NCBI GenBank assembly: GCA_950295325.1
Contig: OX485804.1
Span: 24,056,001 to 24,120,000 of the forward strand
DNA length: 64,000 nt
Reading direction: 5' to 3'
Source of the DNA: Polytrichum commune
Lineage: Eukaryota; Streptophyta; Polytrichopsida; Polytrichales; Polytrichaceae
Shown here: positions 33,496-46,300 of the stretch, in pieces
How positions within the stretch are numbered: position 1 is the stretch's first letter
Layout: every line of letters starts with the position of its first letter
Made by a program: the position numbers and the translations under genes
Notes under the pieces: generated by a model
What the model was told of the DNA's origin: nothing
The model's input: the letters and a program-made list of their open reading frames with translations, nothing else
Databases searched by the model: none

Positions 33496-35752
33496 GTTCA
33501 TATCAACTCGAGGAAAATAATTTCCAAACAGATGTTGTGTGCATGTATCAACTTGCGTATCAAAAGTCAAATTTCTCTCGCTCAATGAATTTCAAGCTTT
33601 TGAAACATATTTCAAAGCATACTTCTAGAGATAACACATGTCATATAGTCATTGGTGCAGCTGTAGAGGTTGCAGATGTTGGACAATAATAAGTACCTTG
33701 ACTAGTCCGAGTACTGCGTGACAAATCTTTATTTCAAGAAACAAATAAGTAAGTGTATGGCACATTACTACTAGTAGGTGCTTTCCAACACATATCAGTT
33801 TTATAGGAGAGGTTCAATCAACGCATTTTAGGTCCTAACAAAGGAAATTAATGTATTCTAGTTCTCATTTGAGCAACGAAGCTGGTCTTAGCACGACCAA
33901 CCACACAAATTTTGCCCCTACACCTTCACCTCTCACTGTAAACAATTTTCTTATTTTGGAAAAGTACAATGAGATATTTCAATTTTCTATAACGTTATTA
34001 ATGCATGGGCACTAATTGGACAAATTAGTGTAGAGATGGATATTTGATGGATGAAAGTTAAGAGACATGAGTCCTCTGTCAGGGCTTTTTAGCTATTTAA
34101 TTTTCTACCTCTATAAATGGTTTAATTATGGAAACTAATTAGCTTGGCTCTAATCATATTCATCATCCTACAGATATAATATTCATGACTATCAATAAAT
34201 CATAGCATGATACTTAGTTTGTTTTGAGATTTGTTTTATAGTTTTTTTATATATACTATAGTTTGTTTTAAGATTTGTTTTATAGTTCGTTTGTCTAGTA
34301 ACATATAAACTAATTATATATCAGTTCACTATACTTAGTTTGTTTTATATTCATCTGGGATAAGTAAGCTAAATATAACTATGTAATGATATTATATAGA
34401 TCTATAATTAATATGCACACTAACAATTTACTATAATTTACTGAAGACAAAAATAGTTGCTATAATTATGGGAAGCTTGTGATAATTTGGGATGTGTCTC
34501 ATATTGTATTTCTAAATTATCATCCTCATCAAGTTTACATAGATTTGTAGTGCTATGTGTCACCCATGACAACTTGGAAGAAATTGCAGATTGTTTTGGG
34601 TCATGTCACTTGAGTTCTCAATTTCAAACATAAATAGGAATGTAGGACGTCATATGGAATAGCTGGCTGCTGATCAAGAACTCAGAGGTTGACAAGTTGC
34701 GACATCAATACAACCTGCGATAAGGAGTTGAAGTCGCTGATTAGAGGCGTGAATTGCAGCCTCATGGTTGTCACATATCGTGTATACATCATAATTAGTG
34801 TGGATCATTCAAAAGCAAGTACAGGCTAGATAAATAGTAGTTAACTATCTTGTACACAAAGGATTAATATGTCACACGAGTAAGTCATCGGGCATCCAGT
34901 TGTGACATAAGCATGAAATAATTCCAAAGATTTGCAGCCATTAAGCTTGCCTTCACATAAACCTCTGAATGAAACATGTACAAATTTTAGGTACATGAGC
35001 AGATCACCAATGACCATGTGATACTCACCAGGGTCAATGAATCTCCTCACGATCTGCAAACAATCACTCAATGTATATTCTACATTCATACTTACCTACA
35101 TTTACACAGCAATGTCGACTTTGCTTCCTCCCAGAATGACTTCCACAAGTAATATCATTGCACACAGCAAAAAGTGAAGCTAATGCAGTTGAGGAATTCC
35201 TTAGTAAGCAGTAGTCACACAACATTCGAAAACGACTAGGGAGATGAGATACAAATACCTAAGAGAAATCTAAGCAGAGATGTACCTGTTCTGCAACAAT
35301 CATGGTCTCCCCTTAAAGACCTGAGCACCAAAGTTCCATACATACAATCAACTGAATCCATCAATCCAGAAATCTGCCAAGGTGAGTAATTAGGTCAAAA
35401 AACCAGCGAGGTGGAGTTTATTGATAGTCGTACAAGTGTAAACTGTAGGGCCGAAGCCGACTTATTTTGAAAGGGAATGCTTCGGAATGAAGCAAGGCAC
35501 CATCTGTGTAAATTTCTATGCGGAGGTTTACGAATTATGCCTTCCCACCCGGACGTTCTAATGTAGTTAGTCGTCGTCATCAAACTCTTATATAAAACAG
35601 AAACCGTTGAATGGATGTAGATTCTTCATCTTCTCATGTGGGCCGGGGTGTTTGCAATTGTGCGGTCATGTCTGTGCAGACAGCGATACAATACAATACA
35701 AATCAATCCTTGCACTGCCTCTTTCCGGAGCCGATTGATCGGAAAAAACATT
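33496..35752. other. 2.3 kb without recognisable genes
   Basis: AT-rich. 34220-34360 has repeated words such as TAGTTTGTTTT and AGATTTGTTTTATAGTT. The region just left of 35753 would include the 3' UTR of the ferroxidase gene. Confidence 0.5.
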
Positions 35753-38194
35753 CTACTTTTTGTACAATTTGATGGGCCGCATCATGTCGTTGTCTTCGTG
35801 ATCCAGAATATGGCAATGCCACACATAGCCCGGCCCCGAGGTGGGGTCGAAGGGGAATTTCCCGTTTCGGCCACGCTGGGAAGTCCACTTGAGCATGAGG
35901 CGGGTGACATGGTTAGGGAGAGAGACGATGGTGTCTTTCCATCCGACCTGGTTGGCAGATGGCCCAACGGGTGGGCCAGTAAAGCAGCTCTCCGGGCCAT
36001 GGTAGGAGTGGTTGAATTGAGTGCAGCCACCTGACTGCCAGAGTGTGAGATTGAATGGCTGCTGATTGATGAGCTTGAATGGCACGAGATGGATGTGCAT
36101 GGGATGTGCATCGGGGGTGAAGTTGATGAACTCCCAAATCTCCGTGTCACCGACATATGGCGTCTCGGTGGGAGGATCCATCCATGTGAGGTTGGAGAGA
36201 TATGAGCCAGTAGGGTTACCCAACGCATCGTCATCTTCAAACATAAATTTTGTCCTCCTCTTGTTCACGTGCTCGGAGCTCAACGGAGCATCTGCCTCTC
36301 GCAATATTGCAGGAATCTTCGCCATAGCCGTCTCATCATCAGGGTGGTGGTGCTCATCTTTGACGATGAATTTCATCACTGCGTTGGTGGAGGGTGGGCT
36401 GTTGGCAGGGTCCCCGGCTGGGTAAGGCGCAGCACCGGAGTTGTTCATGATGACTTCGCATCCCGGGACTTTGGAGAAGTCGATTATGAAATCCACCCGC
36501 TCGGCCGGTGCAACCAACATTTTTTTGAGGGTTTGTGATTTCTCCAGAAGCCCTCCGTCGGTGCCGATCTGGATGAAGCTAAGCTTCGCATTGTTCAAGG
36601 AGAATTCGAAGAACCGAGCATTGGCAGCGTTGAGGAGACGGAACCTGTACTTCCGGGGCTTGACATGGAGGTAAGGCCATGCCTTGCCGTTGACGATGAT
36701 TGTGTCACCCCAATACTCGGGACACCAGTGAGGGTGATTCTTCACGGAGTCACCCACATTGGGGAAATTGATGGACCCGTTGTGGAAGAACTGTTTGTCT
36801 TGCAGCAGCAGCACGACCTCATACTTCTTGGTGGGCATCCAAGCGGGTGGCTTCTCCTTGGACCGGATAAGGTAGACCCCTGTCAACCCAGACAGCACAT
36901 TCAGCCTTGATGTGCCGAACGCATGGTCATGGTACCATAACATGCTTTCCCTCTGCGCATTGGCGTAGGTGAAGTTGTTTGTGGAGTAGGCATAGCCATG
37001 GTCGCCCATGGCAGTGTACCATGAGTCTGGGTAGCCGTCGGAGGTGCTGTCCACCTCGGCCCCATGGAGATGTACCACCATTGGCACTCCCCCGTGCTTC
37101 GGCGCGGCTTGCATCAAACTCGGGTCGGTCGTTAACATGTGGTGGCTGTCCATCAGATGATTCTCCCATCGAACATGGGACACCTTGTCCTGCATAGCCA
37201 CCAGCATTGGGCCGGGATACGTGGCCGTCGCTTCGGTTCTTCCATAAGCATATAGTGTTGTGGGCGGTAGATCCCGGTGCAATTTCTGCAACAGAGTACA
37301 GACACAAAGATTTGAATTCAAAACTCGATTAGTCAGGATGAGTCAGCTGGAAACCTTAAGTTGTGGGAACTTTTTCATCTTAGATCACACCTGACTGATA
37401 CAGTAATTCACGGAGTGATCTCAGATCCTGGTAATGGGGTTTTACATATCAGAATACACAATCGTAAAGAACTGAAACGCATCTGCTTCGAAATACAGGT
37501 TGTGACATACTCTGTACACCCTTATTTATTGGGTAAAACGTAGCCAAAAGAAGTTAAAGATTGGTTGGCTTTCATTAACAGAGTGCTAAATGTAGAAAAT
37601 TGTAATTGAGCTACTACAATGCCGAAACTTTGTCGACGAAGCCGTGCATTATCATGTGAAAGCTCACTTAAAACATACTGAACTCCCAAAAATCCAAGTT
37701 CAGCCTCTGATCCGGCTGGTGGATGTTCCATACCCATTCGAGGGATTTGCAACTGTCGTAAGGTGTAAGTTGCAAAAACTGTCGAATAGGCATGGATACC
37801 CATTGACATAACGTCAGGAGTGACGGGAGAAGCCGCCATAAAACTTCCAAAATGGCGCAACGCCATGTTTGAGGGAGAGACATATATGTAAGCAAACACC
37901 GAGAGGATTATTTCCTATCTTTAGAAGGAAGGTTAATGAAGGTGTGCTTACTTGTTGGATTTTGTAGGCTCCCAGGGTCAGTTGCTTGCCGTGAGAGATC
38001 CGTATTTTCTTGAGGGTGGGTAATTTATCAACGAATTGTTCAAGCGAAGGCGAGGGAGCCAGCTCTTGGCAGATGGAAACTGGGGAGTCGAGGTCTGCAG
38101 ATGCGTAATTTGTCTGCAGTAATGAGCAGCAACTGCAGGCGAGCAACACGATCAATAGCTTGCCAAGAGGCTTCGTTGTACTCCTTGACCCCAT
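35753..38194 (-). CDS. LPR1-like: LPR1/LPR2-type multicopper ferroxidase (2 exons)
   Basis: Exon 1 is 38194-37952 (81 codons, donor CAA|GTAAGC). Exon 2 is 37285-35753 (acceptor TTGCAG|AAA, phase 0). Together they give 591 residues, close to Arabidopsis LPR1 (about 581). Residues 1-33 form a signal peptide with a hydrophobic LLIVLLACSCCSLL core, so the protein is secreted to the wall. Copper ligands are HLH at 153-155, WYHDH with H200 and H202, HPMHIH at 475-480, and HCHILDHEDNDMM with H571, C572, H573, H577 and axial M582. LPR1 oxidises Fe(II) in the root apoplast and takes part in low-phosphate root growth arrest; here that role is by homology. The family resembles bacterial CotA/bilirubin-oxidase-like proteins and is thought to have come from soil bacteria. 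No stop or frameshift is seen. Confidence 0.93.
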
Positions 38195-40373
38195 CTTTCA
38201 GCAACACTGCATAAAAACTCGAGAGAGGAATCTTTCAGCAATTCGCGCCCAAACCACTTTCTTTAATGTTCACCCACAACATGAAAGCAATGACAAGAAA
38301 AGAGTGACCTAAGAAGCGGACACGCACAATTGTTGATAAGAAGTTACTTATTGAGTACCCATCCTACTTCTCCTACCACCTTTTTGGTCGACTCGAGTGT
38401 CAGGAATTTTAAAAAATAGCAATCTCCAGTACCCAACTGAAGTGGAAAGTGCAAGCAGAAAAGCAAATTGAAGCAGGCCATCGAGAGCAGGAACAGGCAC
38501 GAAGTGACCACGAGACATCATCTTCTCTAAATATATTTGAATAATAAACACTGCAGTTGCCAATGCCAACAACAAGCTGCAGAAGACCCTCTCCCCCCTC
38601 CTCTCACAGACGAACACATGGGATTGCTGAGCCTTGTGTATTACTGATTTGGAGAGCTTCGGGCTACATCGGATAAACTTGAGGATTTAGAAGACACAAC
38701 GAGCTGAATATGGAACCCCGGGTCTGAGCTAAATATCGAGACGCATTGTTGCTGAAACCTCAACAAGAATAAATTTTCCAGGTTAACCAGAACAACACAC
38801 GAGGGAAGCTGAAGCTTTCCCGAAATAGCTAGACTGCAATCTCAATCGCAACACAGGCTTCGGTCGCATTGAGTGGCGATCACTGTTTTGGCATTGTAGC
38901 ACCAGTACCTTCACCAAGAACCCTGAAAGCCGTGGACTTGGGTTGTATAAACTTAGCCTCGGCAACTTTATGCCAAACTCCTACGCTCAAATGAGGATTG
39001 CGCGATGGTTGTTGCGACAGACGCACCCTGATCTCCAAAACCGGCAGTGTGCTAATTCAATTATTTTCGTAGAACTTATTACACGCGAGAGATGGAAAGC
39101 ACCTGTTTATATACATCTACATCCTACAGCTCATTTCCACCTTTTCTCCTCCACTGGCCCTTCAGGCGCAGCTACGCCGACACGAAGCCGAAGCTTATAC
39201 GCAGCTGCTCAACTGGGCAACACAGCTCGGAATCCCATGCAACATGGCCTCCCTTTAGACTTGCATTGACTTTCAAGTTACCTACAAACTGCCCAATTCG
39301 AAAAAAAATGAATGGGCATATAAACCCCAACAAAACGAAGCCGGTCCAGGCTACGCGGGGAACAGCAAACTCAGGATTAGCGCAGCTCCGAAACCTGTGT
39401 ACCCGCGTCGCCCCTCTAATCATCCCCACCTGCATTGATTCAAAACCTCAAACCCCTCGACCCCTCAGTATCAACCCACCCTTCCACAAGAACCACCCGG
39501 TAATATTCCACTGTCGCCCTTACTTCTACCTGTGAGTGGAGAAAATCCACCAACTTGCCGCTGCAGTAACATGCACCGCCCCCGAAACACAACCCTCTCG
39601 TTACACGGCCATCACAAGCTCAATGATGATCACAAGCCATGACAGACCGACCGACCGCTCGACTCTTGGAGCACACCCACCCCCAGCCATTATCACCCAC
39701 CTGCTTGCAGCCAGTGGCAAGCTGCCAAACGGGGTACAGGGATCCGAATCCCACTGCCCAGCAAGTCAGGACGTTTGTGTCAAACCTGCAGTCCGTGAGT
39801 AAGTAAGTAATGTGCGCCCCTGATCAGAAGCTCGCAGCTCATCACCTGATGCCAATCTTGCGTGAGCCGACTGACGTGCGACTGACTTGCAGAGTGGTGA
39901 TCTGCACAGCACAGGGGGGATACAGGGAGTTAGAGGAGCTGCAGGCCGATTTATGCGCCTCGCGCGGCTTGGCGGCGGCCATGGGGTCAAGGGGTGGGGT
40001 GGCCTCGCTCTTTGCGTGTGCCCCCCGGTCACCGGCACGCGCCATGCCCGTGGAGGCCTCTCCACCTGCGCCCCCGGCGCATGCTGGCCCCGCCCTCGCC
40101 TGCCCGCCCCGGCCCCGCTGCGAGCTCGTCGCCCGGGGGACGCTAAGACCCCAACGGCCTCGCCACACTCCCCCCCACTCCCCCCTGCCTTCTCGCTCCA
40201 CAACACCATCAAATGCCACCCGTGAGATGCCTTGCCATCTTGTGCTGCCAGAGCGTCCCTCCCGTGATGAGTTTGATAAGTAGTATGTACTGGGTACAAG
40301 AGCCTTTTCTTCCTTTCACTTTCTGCAAGTCACTATTGCTCTGCCTCCACTCGATATATTAGGGGATTTCTTT
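38195..40373. other. Upstream region of the ferroxidase gene; GC-rich block at 39,900-40,200
   Basis: No gene is recognised. The first kilobase should hold the promoter and 5' UTR of the minus-strand ferroxidase. Around 39,900-40,200 the DNA becomes strongly GC- and CpG-rich. Several long overlapping ORFs there are low-complexity (Ala/Pro/Gly/Arg) and look like by-products of composition. Confidence 0.45.
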
Positions 40374-40943
40374 TTAAGGGGGTGTAATAACATGCTGGAG
40401 ACAACATGTTTTTTGAAGTAAGTTGGAAACACTCGGGTAGGATGCGGAGGATATTTCGCCAAGCTTATGGCAAACCACGTAGGGGGATGGGCGATGGGAG
40501 GACAATTCCAGTTTGTAATTTGGACGCCCATTTGTTCGCGGCACCTGTCGCTCACAATGCGGGTTCAAATTATGAACGAGGATTGCCCTCGCAACAACAA
40601 CCCCCTTTACATTTTGGTAATATACAAGCTCTAACTTTGCCCCCAACGATTTATTGGGTTTTGTTTCCAATTGCACCTTATGGGGATCTTTTGGTGAGTA
40701 GGAGCATCCCCTGCACATGTTCTCCAAACGAACCGTCTCTAAACAATTATGAGGTAAATTGTCACAAAGCAGATGTCCATATGTGGTAGATAATGTTTGA
40801 AACATGGGCATTGTGTGAGTGAGGGTCTTCTTTGGGGCGGGGAGCCCAAGGGATGGGCCTTTATGCAAGCTACACCCCCCACTTGAGGGCATTATTGCGC
40901 ATAAAGCACCAAATAGCTTCTCTAGCTGTTGGATCTCAACCAT
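40374..40943 (-). CDS. Unrecognised 189-residue ORF
   Basis: Open across 570 bp in moderately AT-rich DNA, starting MVEIQQLEKLFGALCAIMP. It has Cys- and His-containing stretches (ENMCRGCSYSP) but no domain I can name. The plus strand over the same span is also open in parts, so coding sense is unsure. It could be a transposon remnant or chance. Confidence 0.2.
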   Translation of the reverse strand: MVEIQQLEKLFGALCAIMPSSGGCSLHKGPSLGLPAPKKTLTHTMPMFQTLSTTYGHLLCDNLPHNCLETVRLENMCRGCSYSPKDPHKVQLETKPNKSLGAKLELVYYQNVKGVVVARAILVHNLNPHCERQVPRTNGRPNYKLELSSHRPSPYVVCHKLGEISSASYPSVSNLLQKTCCLQHVITPP

Positions 40944-43334
40944 CGATGTACACGAGGGTTTGGAGGCGGGAGGATTCTGTTTTGTAAAGGATTGTCAAAT
41001 TTCACGGCATGATATTATTGCTTACGCCAATAAAGAACCATAAAAGTTGCCAGGACATTACGTTTGAAGATTATCACCAATTAGATAACTCCCCTCTAAT
41101 GTCTACTACCTCTTCAAATATGCAACTTATAGAGGAGAGAGTTTCAACATCTCTATAAGGGAATCAATTATCATTATTCACAATGTTTGGTCAAGTAAAT
41201 CTTTAACTTTGAAGAACATTTTCTATGTAGAGCCTTGTGTATTGTACAAAATCTATTTTTATAACGAGACTTATAACTTAAAGTGATCATATAGACTGAA
41301 TGTGCAAAACATATAGAGGGACTCCTCTCCCTCAAATTAAAGTCAACCCATTTAACACATGTTTGTGTTAGTGCTTGGTGTATAATGCGCAGTGATGCTT
41401 TGAAGGATTATATGTTTCTCAAAGCCCAAATCTTGTGGAATTGGATGGATATAAGTGACATGTGCCCATAACCAAAGGTGAGTTTTTATGAGAAATAGTT
41501 GATATGTGCGTTCATTGTCATGCGGCATTGAACAAGTCCACGTAGCCCATGCATCTCCACATGAAATCGAATGGTACAACCCATGATGAAGGTTGATACT
41601 GATAGGTTTTTTGCTTGTTGCTTTTCTGCAAGTGAGTTTAGACAAGGACTACCCATCTCTATTTGGTTCCCATGTTGCTTCACGCCGGTACCATGTACGG
41701 GTGTAATTTTTCTTTTCTTTTTCTTTTTCTTTTTCTTTCTTTTCCCATGTTGCACACCCACCAAGTAAGCTTTTGGCAAGTAATAAGATCAATTGTGCCT
41801 GGAAGCCCAAATCTTGTGGAATTGGATAGATATAAGTGACATGCACCCATAAGCAAAGGTGAGCTTATCTTAGGAATAGTCAATGTGTGCATCATTTGTT
41901 GTGGGACATTAGATAGGTAGCCCTTCTGCCTAGAGAATGCACGTGCCATAACATTACCTGATTGATGAGTTGTGTTCATGGGTCCAACAGTTGATTTGAG
42001 AATAAACAACTCCGGATGTTGGAATCCCACTGCTTCATCCTGAATTTGAAGTCATGGCAACTAAACATGACTCATCAGCCAAGTAATGTTATGGCACAAT
42101 CATGAAATGAGTTTGATATTGGATAGGCTTTTCGCTTTCCGCTCTATGCAAGTGGGTTCAGACACAATTTAGTCATCTCTATTGGATTCTCTTACTTATT
42201 GTTCTCATTGCTCCCACGATTTGTGAGCTTTTTACGAGTAATAGGATCATCATATGTTCCTAGAAGCTCAAACCTCAAAGAATGAGATGGATATAAGGGC
42301 CACCTAACACTAGAGCTTCAGGGCCTTGACCCATGATATACAATTATGTGATTGTTAAAGAAGTCAGAGATTGGTCCAAGTTCACTTTACACTAGACCAT
42401 GAAGGTTTGAAGGACCTTAGAAATTAATTTTATGAAAACTCTACATAACGTGTTACATGTCACCAAGCAGATAATGTTTCATGGTCTACCAATATTGCGT
42501 TAGGCCCATTAAAAAGAGGTGGGTTTAATGCAAAACTAGGGACCGAGGCAAACGATTAAATCGTCATTAGCTTCTACAACATTATATTATCATGGTGGGT
42601 CCCATATTACCTATTGTTTTGAATTGTCCATAAAATTTGTTGTGGTCCCTCAACATGATCCACTATAACTTCACACTAAGCTTGAAGGCCCTTCAATAGC
42701 GAAATTAGATATCTATTTCCCACGGTACAACCTTTGGTTGACTTTCAGGGTTCCTTAGATTTTCATGACCGCAACTCTTGGTTTAATATGTTCAAAGAGG
42801 CCCATGACCAAACGTGAGCATTTTTTTGGAGGAATAAGGCATGTGCATTCATCGTTGTGGGATGCTGAATAGGTAGCCTATCTCCACATGAGACCTACTT
42901 GTGAATGTACATGTGACCTACTCCTCCAAAGAAATGCTACTTGTAAGATGCCATCAAGACTCTCTCTCTCTGTCAACTTACTGGTGATGGACAACACCGG
43001 ACTCTTTACATGTTTCGTGTCTGAGAGGGCCCGCCTCCCCTCGGTGAGGGCGCATTTTCTTCCTTGGTTTAATTCATTTTGGCGTTGGCCGTGTTGACCT
43101 TTTGTCTTAATTTTTTTTTTAAATAATAATAATAAAGGACCGCAGCGGACACCAACTTGGTGACTACATCATTCAAAAAAATTGAAATTAAGAACAATAT
43201 AATGGATATTTCATTTCTACATTAAGGATTATCAACGATACTCTAAATTGTTTTTTTGAGAACAAGCTCCTATAAAGACATTTCTAAAAGCATTTCAACG
43301 TTACTATTTTGGATGTTGTTTGTGTTTGGATAAG
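40944..43334. other. 2.4 kb without genes; degenerate dispersed repeats
   Basis: Similar text recurs near 41425, 41800, 42265 and 42810 (for example CCCAAATCTTGTGGAATTGG, ATATAAGTGACATG, ACCAAA.GTGAGC), suggesting an old direct repeat of about 400-550 bp. A (TTTTTC)n tract lies at 41706-41742 and a short AAT microsatellite at 43122-43135. Confidence 0.5.
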
Positions 43335-46300
43335 TTAGCAGTGTGATAACTTGGTGATATTGTGGTGGGAGGTTTTTAGCGTATTTACTATTTGGGTAAT
43401 GAGGAGCTTATATGGGCGGTTGTATTGGGAGGATGAGTTTCGTATGTGGTTGAAGAGAAGATACATGTTGTTGAGGCTATATGTAAATATGAATGTATAT
43501 GTTGGGAGCGTTTTGGTGTCTTCTGCGGCGATCAAGAGTGCGTATAATTTTTCTATGCGAACATTGGGGTATCCGGGTAGGCGAGCAACGATATTGACTT
43601 GTAGTGGTCGATTAAAAACTATAGCTCCTACGATATTGCCTTTTCCTTCTCTATCCGATGGTGTGAATGAGCCATCCGTATAGTAGGATTGGGCAGGTGG
43701 GAAGCGTAGGGGGAGGATTGATGTTACAATTCGTGGGATGGAAATTGTTGGCAAGTTGGGTTGGTGGGTGGGGGGGGGGTTGGGTTACGTGCCATGATTT
43801 TAGGGATTTTGATGTATGTTTTATTTGTATGGGCAGTGGGGATAGTGGGGTAGGTGGTGCAATTAGGAAGGAATGTTGTAGGGAGTCGTTGGAGGAAGGT
43901 GGGTATTTGTGTTGTGGTGGGTGTGTGGGAGAGTATTAGAATGGAGGTGAGTAGGGTTTCTTTGTTGTTGTAGTATGCGGGACAACGTAATGTTTTGGTA
44001 TATTGTAATGTGAGGGATGGGATGGTAAGTGTAGGAGTTATATATATGTGATTGTAGAAGTGGGTTGGTTTGATGATTTGTCCAATCATCATGTGTGTTG
44101 GTAATAATTGTAGCAAAGTTGTGATTCATGTGTGTGGCTAGTCTTGCCCATTTGATAATTTTTGAGAGTAGGTCTAGGGTTATTATATGGGCGTATCCAC
44201 ATCCTTTCTATTGAGTGGAGAAGGCTTAGCCTAGTAAGCCAAAGATTACATCTCTTTCATATGTGAAGTGGTAATGTGATAATTGCATGGGACATGTGAG
44301 TGGACTAGAGAAATATGAGTATGTGATTTGGAAGGTTTGTATGAATTTGTCTACAATTGATGATGAAAGTGTGTGGTGCTTATGGATGAGGGGGTTGGTG
44401 GGTGATGGGTGGTTCATGTCTTGGAAGTGGTTTGATATATCAGTTGATGAGAAGAGAAGTTCCATGGCAATGTCTTGTATAGGTGGGGAGAGAGTGTGGT
44501 TCTCGATGGGTTTATAGACTGAGTATCATTTCCATAGCCATGCTAATCTTTCAAGTGGTATAGCAGTTTGGTAGCTTCCCATGTTATCGTGTATTTGGGC
44601 CAAGGGGGGTATATTTGTATTGTGGGTGATGTGGTGATGATGTCTTTGTATGGGTTGATTTTTTTCGTATGGAGTATAAGGTGTGGGATATCAAAGTTGG
44701 GGCAAATATTTTGTCTATCACATGATATCGCTCCCCATATGTCTTTTTAGTGTGTGGATTTAAAGCTAGAGATGTACAAGATGGGGGTGCCTAGGGGTTG
44801 CATGGTTGTGTTATATCTTGGGTGCAGGGTTGAGTTTGGTGTTGTGGGAGGTGGTTGGGGTGGAGGTGGGGATGGTGGTGTGTGGTGTGTGGTATGTGGT
44901 ATGTGTTCAGTGGGAAGACGACAATGATTTGTAAAGTGCCCTTTTAAATGTTCTATATTTGGTATGCTAATTATCTTGAATTTTTTTTATTGGCGAGTAT
45001 GCGTGTGTTGGTGTGATATTGGATTTAGGGTAGGGCGGTTATGTTGAAGGAGGAGAGTACTTTAGGAACTTTATACATATTGGATCTTTGTTGTAGGGTA
45101 GGAGAGCAAGGTAAAATGGGCTTTAATATCATTCTTCTGATAAAAGGGAGTTGTGGAGAAAAAATGTGGTGTCTATGGAGTGTAGATGGATGTTGAAGTA
45201 TTTTGTTAGTATATATAGGGATCTAGTGATTGGTGATCTAGAGCATGCTTGGTATTTAAATTGTAGGAGGTGTTCAACTCCACCATATTTGTTGGCTATA
45301 AATTTCATTATTCCTTGGTATATCTGGCCTAATGGTTTGGGTCATTGAGTGTTTGTGTGAGTTGTTCGCTAAGTGAATCGACATATCTTGGGAGTGGGGG
45401 GGGGGGGATGTTTTTGTTGGCAAACATTTTGCGGGGTAACTAGGCAAGGATGTTAGCAAAGTCTTTGGGGATGTTACATATGAATTTTGTGAGTTTGGTG
45501 AGGAATTTCTCCATTTTTTTGTTTCTTATTTAGTTGATCTTTATCTATCCATTTAAGTAGGGTCTCTAAGAAGATGATGAATAAGTATGGGCTCATGATG
45601 TCTCCTCGGATGGTTCTATGGATGATTTGAATGATTGTTGTTGTAAATGTGCACCTCATAATGAGGTGATTGATTCTACACAGATATTGCTAACTAGTTT
45701 GATCGCACATGATGGGTATCCAAGGTCTTCCATTATGGCTAGTAATCTAGGTTGGTCTATGAAGCCAAACGCATTTTTAAAGTATATGTAAGTTATGTAG
45801 ATATCTTTGTTTATGAATTTGGTGCCTTTTAAGGCACTGATGATTGCTTGAATTTGTATAGACGTATTTCTCATGGGTCCAAAGCCTTCTTGGTTGTGCT
45901 GAAGGATTTTACTTTGTTCACCGAATGTGGTGAGGATGGAGGTAGGTGTGTTTATAAAGAGTTTGTAGACAGTGCATGCAAGGCCTATGGGTTTGTAGTT
46001 TGTGACAATTATGGAGTTGTCCATTTTATGGAGGAGTATGGTGATGTTATGTTTCCATTCACTAGGTATTGCATTCTAGTGGTAGCTTTATTTCAAGAAT
46101 AGGTACATCACGTCGTGGAAGTTGCCTCGTAGGACTTTTAGGATATCATTTGGGATGGTATATGGTCCGGGGGATTTGTCTTTGGATATATTATGGAGGT
46201 ATGTGTCATATATAATTCTAATGAATATGCAACTAGTGGAGGGAGTGTGGAGGAGGTGGTTTTTCCTAGTATAAATCGTCTTTCGTTTGCCATGGATATT

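Noticed and set aside
39766-40299. Overlapping long ORFs on both strands in the GC-rich block
   Set aside because: Low-complexity Ala/Pro/Gly/Arg in every frame; an effect of base composition.
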